DNA from: Massilia phyllostachyos
GTDB lineage: Bacteria > Pseudomonadota > Gammaproteobacteria > Burkholderiales > Burkholderiaceae_D
Reading direction: 5' to 3'
DNA: 64,000 nucleotides
Assembly: GCF_021044825.1 (NCBI RefSeq)
Contig: NZ_JAJNOC010000004.1
Coordinates: 186,001-250,000, forward strand
The notes below the pieces were generated by a model that saw only the letters and a program-made list of their open reading frames with translations, did no database searches and was not told the DNA's origin. The translations under genes were made by a program, and so were the position numbers. Every line of letters starts with the position of its first letter. Within the stretch, counting starts at the first letter, position 1. This document shows positions 10,259 to 20,376 of this stretch, one piece after another.

Positions 10259-12988
10259 TTATGACCCCAGGCAGGCTTGCCACAGCCGGCGCACCTGTTC
10301 CGGATGCGCGCCCAGCAGCTCGGGATCGACGCGCGCCTTTTCCTGTCCCTGCAGGCGCACCTGGTGCTGCAGGCGCCGCATCAGGCGGTAGGCTTCAGCC
10401 ACCTTGCGTCCGAGTTCCTGGTCGATCAAGCCCAGCTCCCCGACCTGGCGCAGCAGGGCGATGTTGCCGATGTTGACGGTCAGCTGCGGATAGCTCGCCG
10501 CATGGCGCAGCACCAGGTACTGGACGATGAACTCGATGTCGATCATCCCGCCCTCGTCCTGTTTCAGGTCGAACAGGCCGTCGCGGCTGGGATTGGCGTC
10601 GCGCATGCGGCGGCGCATGGCGCGGATCTCGTCCTTCAATTCCTGCTCGCGGCTGCTGCGGTCCTTGCGCAGCACGCGCTCGCGGATCGCCTCGAAGCGT
10701 GCGCCGATGGCGGCGTCGCCGGCGCAGAAGCGGGCCCGGGTCAGGGCCTGGTGCTCCCACACCCAGGCCGAAGCGTCCTGGTAGCGTTCAAAAGCTCCTA
10801 TCGAACTGACCAGCATGCCGCTGGCCCCGTCCGGACGCAGGGCGGTGTCGACGTCGAACAGGATGCCGGCCGCCGTGTGCGCGGTGTTCCAGGTGATGAA
10901 GCGCTGCGCCAGCTTGGCGTAGTTGGAAGGGGCGCTGTCGTCCTCGTCGTCGAACAGGAAGATTACGTCGAGGTCCGACACATAGCCCAGTTCCTTGCCG
11001 CCCAGTTTGCCGTAGGCGATGACGGCGAAGCGCGGTTCCTCGACGTGGCGGGTGGCCACCGTGCGCCAGGCGTGGCGGACAGTGGCGCCGACGATGGTGT
11101 CGGCCAGCAGCGACAGGTGGTCGGCCAGGCGCTCGACCGACAGCTCGCCGGCCAGGTCCAGCGCCAGCAGGCGGAACAGCTGGGCGTGGTGGGTCTCGCG
11201 CAGGATGTCGAGCTGGCGCTCGGTGTCGCCCGCCGCCTCGAACAATTGCGCATCCAGGGTGGCGGCGAGCTGCCCCATGTCTTCGGCGCCGGCGTTGCGG
11301 TCGTCCAGCAATTCGTCGAGCAGGATCGGGTGCTGGGACAGGTAAGTCGCGGCCCAGCCGCTGGCGTTGATCATGCGGATCACGCGCTCGAGCGTGTGCG
11401 GGTATTCGGTGAGCAGCGACAGGTAGGCCGAGCGGCGCGCGATGGCTTCGAAGAAGTCGAGCAGGCGGCCGAGCGTGGCCGCATGGCTGCCGATGCCGGC
11501 TTCACGCACCACGCCGGCGATGCGCAGCAGGGCGGCGTCGGCCAGCGCCAGCAGGCGGGCGCGGCTGGCCTCGGGCAGGTTCAGCAGGCGCGGGCCCTGC
11601 AGGGTGGCGACCAGGCGCGCGGCCGCGCCATCCGGGTCGTCGTAGCCGAGCTCGGCCAGGCGGGCGGCGATCGCCGCGCGGTTCTCGGGATCGTCGGCCA
11701 GCAGGGCCACGTCCGGGTCCGGGTTTTCGGTCTTGTCGGCGAAGATGGCGTCGAACTGGGCGGCGACGTAGGCGCGCTCTTCCTCGAGGCGGGCGAGCAG
11801 GGCTGCGACGTCCGGCATGCCCATCATCTCGGCCACCAGGCGGCGGTCTTCCTCGCTGGCCGGCAGGGTGTGGGTCTGGGCGTCTTCCAGGTATTGCAGG
11901 CGGTGCTCGAGGTTGCGCAGGAAGGTGTAGGCCTCCAGCAGGCGTTCGACCGTTTCGGGCATGAGCAGTTCGCGCTCCCCTAGCAGGCGCAGAGTGGCGC
12001 GGGTGGAACGTTCGCGCAGGGCCGGGTCGCGCCCGCCGCGGATCAGCTGGAATACCTGGGCCAGGAACTCGATCTCGCGGATGCCGCCGCGGCCCAGCTT
12101 GACGTTGTGGCTGCGCTCGGGGTGCAGGCGCTCCTGGCGCTTCACTTCGGCGCGGATCTGGGCGTGCATATTGCGGATCGCGTCGATCACGCCGAAGTCG
12201 AGGTAGCGGCGGAACACGAAGGGGCGCACGATCGCGTCCAGCGCCGCGATGTCCTCGGGCGTGCCGGTGACCGCGCGCGCCTTGACCCAGGCATAACGCT
12301 CCCATTCGCGGCCCTGCACAATGAGGTATTCCTCGACCATGGCGAGGCTGGCCGCGAGCGGGCCCGAGTTGCCGTTGGGCCGCAGCGCCATGTCGACGCG
12401 GAAGGTGAAGCCATCCTCGATGATCTCGGACAGCGCCGCGTTCAGGCGCCGGCCGAGGCGGATGAAGAATTCGTGGTTCGAGAGCTGGCGCTGGCCGGGC
12501 CCGGCGGCGGTTTCGCCATCCTCGGGGTAGACGAAGATCAGGTCGATGTCGGAAGAGACGTTGAGTTCGCCGCCGCCGCCCTTGCCCATGGACAGCACCA
12601 TGAGTTGCTGGGGCCGGCCGGATTCCTCGCCCATCGGCATGCCGTGGGCCTGCACCAGTTCCTCGGCGAGGGCGGCCAGGTGGGTCTGGATGGCGAAGTC
12701 GGCGAAGCGGGTCATGGCGGTGACGACCTCGTCCAGGTCGGCCTTGCCCTCGAGGTCGCGCCGGATGATGGCGCAGACCAGCAGGTTGCGCAGGCGCCGC
12801 ATGGCGCGCGGCAGGGGCAGGCCGGCGTCCAGCTCGCGCGCCAAGGCTGCGCCAAGGTCGGCCTCGGCCAGCGATAATCGGGCCAGGTCGTCGAGCAGGG
12901 CGGTGCGGCCTGGATCGGCATCGAGCCAGCGCTGCAGGAAACGGGAGGTGCGTTGGGCGGGATGCGCAACCGGCGCGGCTGGGGGCAT
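10259..12988 (-). CDS. glnE: Bifunctional glutamine synthetase adenylyltransferase/adenylyl-removing enzyme
   Basis: Switches glutamine synthetase off by adenylylation and on by phosphorolytic deadenylylation in response to PII signals. The 909-aa product (start at 12988, MPPAAPVAHPAQR) has the two expected nucleotidyltransferase halves: GGGELNVSSDIDLIFVY near residues 138-154 (removing domain) and GGKELGYVSDLDVIFLF near residue 665 (transferring domain). The frame is open upstream to 13177, but that extension is rich in Arg/Pro, has no family character and would run into the divergent yhdP. Divergent arrangement with yhdP across about 150 bp. Confidence 0.96.
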   Translation of the reverse strand: MPPAAPVAHPAQRTSRFLQRWLDADPGRTALLDDLARLSLAEADLGAALARELDAGLPLPRAMRRLRNLLVCAIIRRDLEGKADLDEVVTAMTRFADFAIQTHLAALAEELVQAHGMPMGEESGRPQQLMVLSMGKGGGGELNVSSDIDLIFVYPEDGETAAGPGQRQLSNHEFFIRLGRRLNAALSEIIEDGFTFRVDMALRPNGNSGPLAASLAMVEEYLIVQGREWERYAWVKARAVTGTPEDIAALDAIVRPFVFRRYLDFGVIDAIRNMHAQIRAEVKRQERLHPERSHNVKLGRGGIREIEFLAQVFQLIRGGRDPALRERSTRATLRLLGERELLMPETVERLLEAYTFLRNLEHRLQYLEDAQTHTLPASEEDRRLVAEMMGMPDVAALLARLEEERAYVAAQFDAIFADKTENPDPDVALLADDPENRAAIAARLAELGYDDPDGAAARLVATLQGPRLLNLPEASRARLLALADAALLRIAGVVREAGIGSHAATLGRLLDFFEAIARRSAYLSLLTEYPHTLERVIRMINASGWAATYLSQHPILLDELLDDRNAGAEDMGQLAATLDAQLFEAAGDTERQLDILRETHHAQLFRLLALDLAGELSVERLADHLSLLADTIVGATVRHAWRTVATRHVEEPRFAVIAYGKLGGKELGYVSDLDVIFLFDDEDDSAPSNYAKLAQRFITWNTAHTAAGILFDVDTALRPDGASGMLVSSIGAFERYQDASAWVWEHQALTRARFCAGDAAIGARFEAIRERVLRKDRSSREQELKDEIRAMRRRMRDANPSRDGLFDLKQDEGGMIDIEFIVQYLVLRHAASYPQLTVNIGNIALLRQVGELGLIDQELGRKVAEAYRLMRRLQHQVRLQGQEKARVDPELLGAHPEQVRRLWQACLGS

Positions 12989-13137
12989 GGGCTGTCCTTG
13001 TGTGTTTTTGCCGTCCGGCAGGCATCGTGCGGTAGAATTGCCCGCCGTGCTGCGCCGGTCGGCACGATGGTAAGGTAGACGCCGCGCCCTAGGCAAGTGG
13101 CCTGTTATTAGAGAAAAATTATTTACGGCGAGCCTTT

Positions 13138-16100
13138 TTGAGCACCTTGATGGACAACCCGGACCCGCAGGCCGCATGCGAGCACCTGCCGCTCGCCGTC
13201 AGGTGGCAGCGGCTGCGCGCCGCCTATCGCTATGCGAACCTGGCCTCGCACCACGTCCTCGGCTTCACCATCAAGCTGGTGCTGTTCATCTACTTCGCGC
13301 TGGCCGTGCTGTTCCTGGTGCTGCGCTACGCCGTGCTGCCGAACATCGGCCTGTACAAAAGCGACATCGAAAGCGCGGCCGGGCGCGCGCTCGGCAACCG
13401 GGTCACGATCGGCCGGCTGGCCGCGTCCTGGCAGGGCATCCACCCGAAACTGTTCCTGGGCGAGGTGCGCCTGATCGACCCCGCGGGACGCCAGTTGCTG
13501 GCGCTGCCGTCGGTGTCGGCGACCCTGTCGTGGTGGAGCCTGGCCGCCTTCGAGCCGCGCCTGCAGGCGCTCGAGATCCGCCGGCCCCAGCTCGACGTCC
13601 GGCGCGGCAAGGACGGCGTGTTCACGGTGGCCGGCGTGCGCCTCGACCCGAACAAGAAGGACGAGGGCGGCGGCGCCGACTGGCTGCTGCGCCAGCGCGA
13701 GATCGTGGTGCGCGAGGGCCGCGTCGACTGGACCGACGAGCTGCGCGGCGCGCCCACCCTGGTCCTGAGCGACGTCACCATGGCCCTGATGAACCGCTTC
13801 GCCGGCGGCCACCGCTTCGCGCTGCGCGCCACCCCGCCGCGCGCCTACAGCCGCCCGATCGACGTGCGCGCCCAGTTCCGCCACCGCTTCGGGGCGCGCC
13901 CCTCCGACGTCACGCGCTGGAAGGGCGAGCTGTACGCCGACCTGCGCGACGCCGACCTGACCGCATGGCGGCGCCACATCGACATGCCCTTCGAACTGGC
14001 GCGCGGCCGCGGCTCGCTGCGCGCCTGGCTGAACGTCGACCACGCGCGCGTGGCCGGCTTCACCGCCGACCTGGCCCTGGCCGACGTCAACGCCCGGCTC
14101 GACCCCGCGCTGGCGCCGCTGTCCCTGGCGCGCCTGAGCGGCCGGCTGGCGGCGCGCGAGGAACTGCTGCCGGGCGGCGACGGCGGCAAGCCGACCTTCG
14201 GCGCCCACGGCCATGACATCACCCTGAGCGACTTTTCGATCACGACGACCGACGGCAAGGCGCTGCCTCCGGCCACCCTCGAGCAGCGCTGGCGCCCGGC
14301 CCAGGGCGGCAAGCCGGAGCACGGCGAACTGCACGCGCGCCAGCTCGACGTCGGCGCGCTGGCCGCGCTCGCCACCTACCTGCCGCTGCCGCCGCAGCAG
14401 CGCCAGCTGCTGCAGGACTATGCGCCGCGCGGCGTGCTGCGCGACCTCGCCGCCGAATGGACCGGCCGCTATCCGGCGCTGCGCGGCTTCCGGGTGCGCG
14501 GCGACGTCGCCGCCCTCGCTGTGAAGGCGCAGCCGGCGCGCCCGGCGCAGGCGGCAGGCCTTGGGGCGCCCGCGCTGCCGGCGCGGCCGGCCACGCCCGG
14601 CTTCCAGAACCTCAGCGGCAGCATCGACGCCACCGAGCGCGGCGGCAGCGTGACGGTCGATTCGACCGCCCTGGTGCTCGACATGCCGGCCTGGTTCGCA
14701 CAAGGCGCGATGCCGCTCGACCGCCTCGAGATGAAGGCGCGCTGGACCTACGACCCGGGACGCCAGCTGCTGCTCGAATTCGAGCGCCTGCAGTTCGCGA
14801 TGGGCGCCTTGCACGGCGCGCTGTCGGGCCGCCATGCGCTGCCGCTCGGACCCGGCAAGGGCCCCGGCACCGCCGACTTCACCGGCACCCTGGACGGCTT
14901 CGCGATCGGCACGATCGGCCGCTTCCTGCCGCTGGCGACGCCCGAGCACCTGCGCGACTGGCTGGTCGGCGCGCTGCAGGGCGGCACCCTGCGCGACGCG
15001 ACCCTCCGCCTGCGCGGCGACCTGGCCGGCTTCCCGTTCCGCGCCACCAATATGCTGGAACGCGCGCGCGGCGAATTCAACGTGGCCGGACGCCTGCACG
15101 ACGCGCGCCTCGAGTATGCGCCGGGGCACCGCCATCCGGACGGCGCGCCCCTGTGGCCGCTGGCGGAACAGATCGACGGCCGCATCGAGTTCGACCGCGC
15201 GCGCATGGAAATCCACGGCGACACCCTGCGCACCATGGGCGTGGCGCTGTCGAACGTGAAGGCGGTGATCCCCGACCTCGGGGCGCACGAAGCGATGATG
15301 CTGGAGATCGACGGCGCCGCCAACGGACCCTTGCAGGAATTCCTGCGCTACGTCGCGGCCTCCCCGGTGCTGGGCTGGATCGGCCACTTCACCGAGGAGA
15401 CCCACGGCAGCGGCAACGCGCGCCTCGGCCTGAAACTGCGGATGCCGCTGGCCCACCTGCCGGACACGAAAGTGCAGGGCAGCCTGCAATTGCTGGGCAA
15501 CGACGTCACCCTGTTCCCGGAACTGCCGCCGCTGAACGCGGCGCTGGGCCGGATCGACTTCTTCGACCATGGCGTCAACCTGAACGGGGTCGGCGCCAGC
15601 TTCCTGGGTGGGCCGCTGGCCCTGTCCGGCGGCACCCAGCGCGACGGCGGCATCGCGATCCGCCTGGCCGGCACCCTGTCGAGCGAAGGCATGCGCCGCA
15701 CCGCGCCGATCCCGGCCCTGGGGCGTTTGGCGGCGCGCCTGTCCGGCAGCACCCCCTATACCGGGGTGGTGGCGGTGCGCGAGGGACGGCGCACGGTGAC
15801 GCTGGAATCGACGCTCGCGGGGCTGGGGCTGGAACTGCCGGCGCCGCTCAACAAGCCGGCGCCGGATACGCTGCCGCTGCGCTTCGTGCTGGCCGGCGAG
15901 CCAACCGTCAACAGCCAGGCGCGCGACGATATCCGCGTCCAGCTGGGCGAGAACATCGCCGCCCATTACCTGCGCGAGAAGCAGGGCCGCGGTCCCTGGA
16001 TCGTGCGCCACGGCGGCATCGGCGTGAACGTGCCGGCGCCGGACCCGGACGGCGGCATGATGATCCACGTCGACATGCGCGCGCTGAACGTCGATGGCTG

Positions 16101-17325
16101 GATCGCGGCCGGCACGGCGATCGCCGGCGAGGACGCCGTGGCCGCCGCCGGCGATACGGCGCCGGGCGGCGGCTTCGGCCAGTACGTGATGCCGACCGTG
16201 CTGGCCGGCCGCGTGGCCGAGCTGACCGTGGGCGAGCGCCGCATGGCCGACGTGGTGCTGGGCGCGACCCACCAGAAGGACACCTGGCAGGCCAACATCC
16301 ATTCGCGCCAGGCCAGCGGCTACCTCAGTTGGGTCGAATCGGCCGGCGGCCTGGGCAAGGTCACGGCGCGCCTGGCCTCGCTCGTGATTCCCGAGTCGGC
16401 CCAGGCCGAGGTCAAGGACCTGCTCGAATCGAACCGCGGCGCCAGCGCCAGCATCCCCTCGCTCGACATCGTCGCCGAACAATTCCAGCTGTTCGACAAG
16501 CGCCTCGGGCGCCTCGAACTGCAGGCCAACAATGTGCAGGCGCTGGCCGGGCGCGAGTGGCGCATCAACCGCCTCACCCTCGACAGCCCGGACGGGCAGC
16601 TGAAGGCCAACGGGCGCTGGCTGACCAAGGACGGCAAGAGCACCACCAGCCTGAATTTCGGCCTCGACATCCTGGACGCCGGCCGGCTGCTCGACCGCCT
16701 CGGCTTCCCCGAGACCCTGCGCCGCGGCAAGGGCAAGATGTCGGGCGACATCGCCTGGAGCGGGCTGCCGTATGCGCTCGACATCCCGAGCCTGTCGGGG
16801 CAGATCGAGATGAACGTGGAATCCGGCCAGTTCCTGAAGCAGGACCCGGGCGCCGCCAAGCTGCTCGGCGTGCTCAGCCTGCAAGCCCTGCCGCGTCTCC
16901 TGAAGCTCGACTTCCACGACGTGTTCTCGGAAGGCCTGGCCTTCGACGGCATCAGCGCCAACGCGATCATCCAGCGCGGCGTGCTGCGCACCGAGAACCT
17001 CAAGATGCACGGGGTCGCGGCCACCGTGCTGATGGACGGCACGGCCGACATCGCCAACGAGACCACCAATCTGCGCGTGGTCGTAATTCCCGAATTCAAT
17101 CTGGGCACCGGGCCGCTGGTGTACGGCCTGGCGGTGAACCCGGTGATCGGTATCGGCAGCTACCTGGCGCAGCTGTTCCTGCGCGCGCCGGTGATGAAGG
17201 CGCTGACTTACCAGATGCGGATTTCGGGGCCGTGGAAATCCCCGACGATCGTCAAGCTCGACAACCCGCCGCCGGCGCCGCCGCAGCCCGCGCGGCCGGC
17301 TTCGAAGAAACAAGGAAAGGATTGA
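13138..17325 (+). CDS. yhdP: YhdP family AsmA-like envelope protein
   Basis: Very large inner-membrane-anchored periplasmic protein; in E. coli YhdP, TamB and YdbH share phospholipid transport to the outer membrane. The product (1395 aa, longer than the 1266 aa of E. coli) has one N-terminal transmembrane helix around residues 42-67 (LGFTIKLVLFIYFALAVLFLVL), then the AsmA-like repetitive beta region (SDIESAAGRALGNRVTIGRLAASW) and a C-terminal AsmA_2-like end with a Pro/Lys tail. Start is ambiguous: TTG at 13138 behind GGCGAG, or ATG at 13150. A TAGAAT at 13033-13038 behind TTGCCG (13008-13013, 19-nt spacer) is a possible promoter. The nitrilase gene starts 1 nt after its stop. Confidence 0.93.
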   Translation: MSTLMDNPDPQAACEHLPLAVRWQRLRAAYRYANLASHHVLGFTIKLVLFIYFALAVLFLVLRYAVLPNIGLYKSDIESAAGRALGNRVTIGRLAASWQGIHPKLFLGEVRLIDPAGRQLLALPSVSATLSWWSLAAFEPRLQALEIRRPQLDVRRGKDGVFTVAGVRLDPNKKDEGGGADWLLRQREIVVREGRVDWTDELRGAPTLVLSDVTMALMNRFAGGHRFALRATPPRAYSRPIDVRAQFRHRFGARPSDVTRWKGELYADLRDADLTAWRRHIDMPFELARGRGSLRAWLNVDHARVAGFTADLALADVNARLDPALAPLSLARLSGRLAAREELLPGGDGGKPTFGAHGHDITLSDFSITTTDGKALPPATLEQRWRPAQGGKPEHGELHARQLDVGALAALATYLPLPPQQRQLLQDYAPRGVLRDLAAEWTGRYPALRGFRVRGDVAALAVKAQPARPAQAAGLGAPALPARPATPGFQNLSGSIDATERGGSVTVDSTALVLDMPAWFAQGAMPLDRLEMKARWTYDPGRQLLLEFERLQFAMGALHGALSGRHALPLGPGKGPGTADFTGTLDGFAIGTIGRFLPLATPEHLRDWLVGALQGGTLRDATLRLRGDLAGFPFRATNMLERARGEFNVAGRLHDARLEYAPGHRHPDGAPLWPLAEQIDGRIEFDRARMEIHGDTLRTMGVALSNVKAVIPDLGAHEAMMLEIDGAANGPLQEFLRYVAASPVLGWIGHFTEETHGSGNARLGLKLRMPLAHLPDTKVQGSLQLLGNDVTLFPELPPLNAALGRIDFFDHGVNLNGVGASFLGGPLALSGGTQRDGGIAIRLAGTLSSEGMRRTAPIPALGRLAARLSGSTPYTGVVAVREGRRTVTLESTLAGLGLELPAPLNKPAPDTLPLRFVLAGEPTVNSQARDDIRVQLGENIAAHYLREKQGRGPWIVRHGGIGVNVPAPDPDGGMMIHVDMRALNVDGWIAAGTAIAGEDAVAAAGDTAPGGGFGQYVMPTVLAGRVAELTVGERRMADVVLGATHQKDTWQANIHSRQASGYLSWVESAGGLGKVTARLASLVIPESAQAEVKDLLESNRGASASIPSLDIVAEQFQLFDKRLGRLELQANNVQALAGREWRINRLTLDSPDGQLKANGRWLTKDGKSTTSLNFGLDILDAGRLLDRLGFPETLRRGKGKMSGDIAWSGLPYALDIPSLSGQIEMNVESGQFLKQDPGAAKLLGVLSLQALPRLLKLDFHDVFSEGLAFDGISANAIIQRGVLRTENLKMHGVAATVLMDGTADIANETTNLRVVVIPEFNLGTGPLVYGLAVNPVIGIGSYLAQLFLRAPVMKALTYQMRISGPWKSPTIVKLDNPPPAPPQPARPASKKQGKD

Positions 17326-17326
17326 T

Positions 17327-18124
17327 ATGGCAAGCGTCGCCGCAGTACAGATGGTGTCCACCCCCGTGGTCGAGGAAAACCTGGCGACCGCGCGCCGCCT
17401 GGTGGGCGAGGCCGCCGCCACCGGCGCGCAACTGGTCGCGCTGCCCGAGTACTGGCCGATCATGGGCATGAGCGACAGCGACAAGGTCGCCCACGCCGAG
17501 CCGCAGGGCGCCGGCCCGATCCAGGACTGCATGGCGCAACTGGCGCGCGAGCACGGCATCTGGCTGGTGGGCGGCACGCTGCCGCTGGTGTCGCAGGACG
17601 CCGGCAAGGTGCTGAACACCACCCTGGTCTACGACCCGCAGGGGCAAGAGGTGAGCCGCTACGACAAGATCCACCTGTTCGGCTTCAACAAGGGCAGCGA
17701 ATCCTACGACGAAGCGCGCACCATCGTGCCGGGTGAAAGCGTGGGCGGTTTCGACGCGCCCTTCGGCCGGGTCGGCCTGTCGGTCTGCTACGACCTGCGC
17801 TTCCCGGAACTGTTCCGCGCGATGGGCGAGTGCGCCCTGATCATCGTCCCCGCCGCCTTCACCCATACCACGGGTCTCGCCCACTGGGAAGTCCTGCTGC
17901 GCGCCCGCGCCATCGAAAACCAGTGCTACGTCCTGGCCTCGGCCCAGGGCGGCCTGCACACCAACGGCCGCCGCACCTTCGGCCACAGCATGCTGATCGA
18001 CCCCTGGGGCGAAGTGAAGGCCGTGCTGCGCGAAGGCGAGGGCGTCATCCATGGCGAACTCGACGCCGCCTGCCTGGCAGGCGTGCGCGAAAGCTTGCCG
18101 GCGCTGCGCCACCGCAAGCTGTAA
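17327..18124 (+). CDS. Nitrilase-superfamily amidase (Nit1/deaminated-glutathione-amidase type)
   Basis: Cytoplasmic carbon-nitrogen hydrolase, 265 aa. The catalytic triad is visible: Glu41 in ALPEYWP, Lys114 in YDKIHLFGF and Cys154 in SVCYDLRFPEL. The short length, HLFGFNKGSES and HWEVLLRARAIENQCYV place it with the Nit-type amidases that repair deaminated glutathione (family knowledge; substrate not proven here). It is coupled to yhdP (1-nt gap, GGAAAGGAT before the ATG) and precedes tldD, an order also known from pseudomonads. Confidence 0.9.
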   Translation: MASVAAVQMVSTPVVEENLATARRLVGEAAATGAQLVALPEYWPIMGMSDSDKVAHAEPQGAGPIQDCMAQLAREHGIWLVGGTLPLVSQDAGKVLNTTLVYDPQGQEVSRYDKIHLFGFNKGSESYDEARTIVPGESVGGFDAPFGRVGLSVCYDLRFPELFRAMGECALIIVPAAFTHTTGLAHWEVLLRARAIENQCYVLASAQGGLHTNGRRTFGHSMLIDPWGEVKAVLREGEGVIHGELDAACLAGVRESLPALRHRKL

Positions 18125-18194
18125 TTCTTCTCCCCGCCTCGCGCCTGGCCTTGGCACATGGCCAGGCCATCAGCAAGGTCATCAGGGGCAGAGG

Positions 18195-18250
18195 GCAATT
18201 AGAGTCGGCAATTAGGGTCAGAGCGGCAATTAGGGTCAGAGTCAAATTAT
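18195..18250 (+). repeat. Short tandem GCAATTAGGGTCAGAG iterations
   Basis: GCAATTAGAGTCG (18195), GCAATTAGGGTCAGAG (18208) and GCAATTAGGGTCAGAG (18226) follow one another at 13- and 18-nt spacing. The last copy runs into the left arm of the first inverted-repeat unit, so the array looks like repeated copying of that end. Confidence 0.7.
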
Positions 18251-18345
18251 TCGCCAAGATCTCCTGCTCAATCGCCGGCGGACCATGTTTCATTCCTTCT
18301 ACCAGTTTCCTCGCAGCTCGAACCCAACAATTCGACACTGACCCT
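18233..18345. repeat. Inverted-repeat unit A (about 113 bp)
   Basis: Left end GGGTCAGAGTCAAATTAT (18233-18250), then TCGCCAAGATC; right end AATTCGACACTGACCCT (18329-18345), an imperfect inverted copy. The interior shares GACCATGTTTCATT (18281-18294) with unit B at the same offset. First of three related units in the nitrilase-tldD spacer. Confidence 0.8.
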
Positions 18346-18381
18346 CATTGGGACGGCCCGCATCTACCCAAATCCTTATTG

Positions 18382-18494
18382 GGGTCAGAGTGGAATTATT
18401 TGCCAACATCTATGAAGAAACTGTTAGCAGACCATGTTTCATTCTCATGGCTAATAGTTCGGCAGACCGTGCCCATTAATTTGACTCTGACCCT
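18382..18494. repeat. Inverted-repeat unit B (about 113 bp)
   Basis: Left end GGGTCAGAGTGGAATTATT (18382-18400) then TGCCAACATC; right end AATTTGACTCTGACCCT (18478-18494). Interior ACCATGTTTCATTCT (18431-18445) matches unit A. Confidence 0.8.
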
Positions 18495-18530
18495 AATCAG
18501 GTGGTCGAGCGATCACTTGGCCGGTAATGA

Positions 18531-18643
18531 GGGTCAGAGTCAAATTATTTGCCAAGAGCGTTGAATCAATCGGTAAATGGATAGGTTAATTGTTTTGTTG
18601 ATATGGTCTTGTGGATCGTGCTCAACAATTCAACTCTGACCCT
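18531..18643. repeat. Inverted-repeat unit C (about 113 bp)
   Basis: Left end GGGTCAGAGTCAAATTATTT (18531-18550) then GCCAAGAGC; right end CAACAATTCAACTCTGACCC (18623-18642). The ends match units A and B closely, but the interior differs, so the ends are what is conserved. It ends 88 bp before tldD. Confidence 0.8.
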
Positions 18644-18731
18644 ATTTGGGTGCGCCATTGGGTGGTTCGCGTTCGGTACGATGTGGGCGGATATGGCACA
18701 ATGAAACTTCCATAGGAAGACCATACGCAAA

Positions 18732-20192
18732 ATGAAACCATTCGAACCGAACCTTTCCTCCCTGGCCGTCGCGCGCGATGTGCTGTTGACGCCCTTCGGC
18801 CTCGACGAGGCCAAGCTGCTCAAGGCGCTGGGCTCGATGTTCACGCACAAGGTCGATTACGCCGACCTGTATTTCCAGTTCACCAAGAGCGAAGGCTGGA
18901 GCCTCGAAGAGGGGATCGTCAAGACCGGCAGCTTCTCGATCGACCAGGGCGTCGGCGTGCGCGCCGTGTCGGGTGAGCGCACGGCGTTTTCGTATTCCGA
19001 CGATATTTCCGAAGCGGCGCTGCTGGATGCGGCGGCGGCGACGCGCACCATTGCGCGCGCGGGTAGCGGCAAGGTAAAGATCGCGACGGCGGCGCGTCCG
19101 ACCGGGGGGCGCTCGTTGTATCTGCCGCACGATCCGCTGGCCTCGCTGGATGCGACCGCGAAGGTGAAGCTGCTGGAGCGGGTCGAGAAGATGGCGCGCG
19201 CCAAGGATCCGCGCGTGGTGCAGGTGATGGCGGGCCTGGCCGGCGAATACGATGTGGTGCTGGTGGTGCGCAGCGATGGCGTGCTGGCGGCGGATATTCG
19301 TCCGCTGGTGCGGGTGTCGGTGACCGTGATTGCGGAGCAGAATGGGCGCCGCGAAGTCGGCTCGTCCGGCGGCGGCGGGCGCTACGATTATGGCTACTTC
19401 AGCGACGAGCTGCTGGACAAGTATGCGACCGAGGCGGTCAAGTCGGCCTGCGTGAACCTGGAGGCGCGGCCGGCGCCGGCGGGGCCGATGACCATTGTGC
19501 TGGGGCCGGGCTGGCCCGGCGTGCTGCTGCACGAGGCGGTGGGCCACGGGCTGGAAGGCGACTTCAATCGCAAGGGTTCGTCGGCTTACGCGGGGCGCAT
19601 CGGCGAGCGTGTCGCGGCCAAGGGCGTGACCGTGGTCGACGACGGCACGCTGCAGGACCGCCGCGGTTCGCTGAACATGGACGACGAGGGCAATCCGACC
19701 CAGTGCACGACCCTGATCGAAGACGGCATCCTGAAGGGCTATATCCAGGACACGATGAACGCGCGCCTGATGAAGATGCCGGTGACGGGGAACGCGCGCC
19801 GCGAGTCCTTCGCCCACCTGCCGATGCCGCGCATGACCAATACCTACATGCTGGCCGGCGACAAGGATCCGGAGGAAATCCTGGCGTCGGTGAAGAACGG
19901 CCTGTATGCGGTGAACTTCGGCGGCGGCCAGGTCGACATCACCAACGGCAAGTTCGTGTTCTCGGCCAGCGAGGCCTATATGATCGAGAACGGCAAGATC
20001 AGCTATCCGGTGAAGGGCGCCACCCTGATCGGCAACGGTCCGGAAGTGATGAACAATATTTCGATGATCGGCAACGACATGCGCCTGGATTCGGGTGTCG
20101 GCGTGTGCGGCAAGGAAGGGCAGAGCGTGCCGGTGGGCGTGGGGCAGCCGACCTTGCGCATCGACGGGGTGACTGTGGGCGGGACGGCTTGA
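18732..20192 (+). CDS. tldD: TldD metalloprotease component
   Basis: Subunit of the TldD-TldE (PmbA) zinc protease that trims modified peptides and antitoxin-like substrates in the cytoplasm. 486 aa, normal length. The metal-binding HExxxH is seen as HEAVGH at residues 267-272 within [16 protein letters not shown], followed by NRKGSSAY. TldE/PmbA is not in the window. The AGGAA before the ATG is rather far (13 nt). The three repeat units immediately upstream separate it from the nitrilase gene, so its promoter must lie between or within them. Confidence 0.96.
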   Translation: MKPFEPNLSSLAVARDVLLTPFGLDEAKLLKALGSMFTHKVDYADLYFQFTKSEGWSLEEGIVKTGSFSIDQGVGVRAVSGERTAFSYSDDISEAALLDAAAATRTIARAGSGKVKIATAARPTGGRSLYLPHDPLASLDATAKVKLLERVEKMARAKDPRVVQVMAGLAGEYDVVLVVRSDGVLAADIRPLVRVSVTVIAEQNGRREVGSSGGGGRYDYGYFSDELLDKYATEAVKSACVNLEARPAPAGPMTIVLGPGWPGVLLHEAVGHGLEGDFNRKGSSAYAGRIGERVAAKGVTVVDDGTLQDRRGSLNMDDEGNPTQCTTLIEDGILKGYIQDTMNARLMKMPVTGNARRESFAHLPMPRMTNTYMLAGDKDPEEILASVKNGLYAVNFGGGQVDITNGKFVFSASEAYMIENGKISYPVKGATLIGNGPEVMNNISMIGNDMRLDSGVGVCGKEGQSVPVGVGQPTLRIDGVTVGGTA

Positions 20193-20225
20193 GACGCGTA
20201 CCGGCAGTCATGGCATGAACAGCAG

Positions 20226-20249
20226 CGCCCGGTTTCGACCGGGCGTTGT
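20226..20249 (+). terminator. UUCG hairpin after tldD, likely terminator
   Basis: CGCCCGGT (20226-20233)-TTCG-ACCGGGCG (20238-20245), a perfect 8-bp stem capped by the very stable UUCG tetraloop, 33 nt after the stop. The following tract TTGTCGT is poor in T, so termination may be partial. Confidence 0.6.
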
Positions 20250-20376
20250 CGTATCTGGGCTTGCGTCAGCATCGCAGCGTGTTCGTAGGGGCTGTCATGT
20301 GCGGTCGGCTCGGAGGCGCGCTTTCACCGTGCCGCGGAGTTGAACTGTCATGCGGGTGCGGCTTCGCGCAGCACTG

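Noticed and set aside
13123..17622. Open frame of 1499 codons on the minus strand opposite yhdP and the nitrilase gene
   Set aside because: It mirrors the real genes through GC-rich third-position bias, has Arg/Gln/His/Ala-heavy composition without any family motif, and the plus strand encodes complete recognised proteins.
18195..18645. CRISPR array
   Set aside because: Repeats are inverted pairs bounding ~113-bp units rather than identical direct repeats with uniform short spacers, and there are no cas genes.
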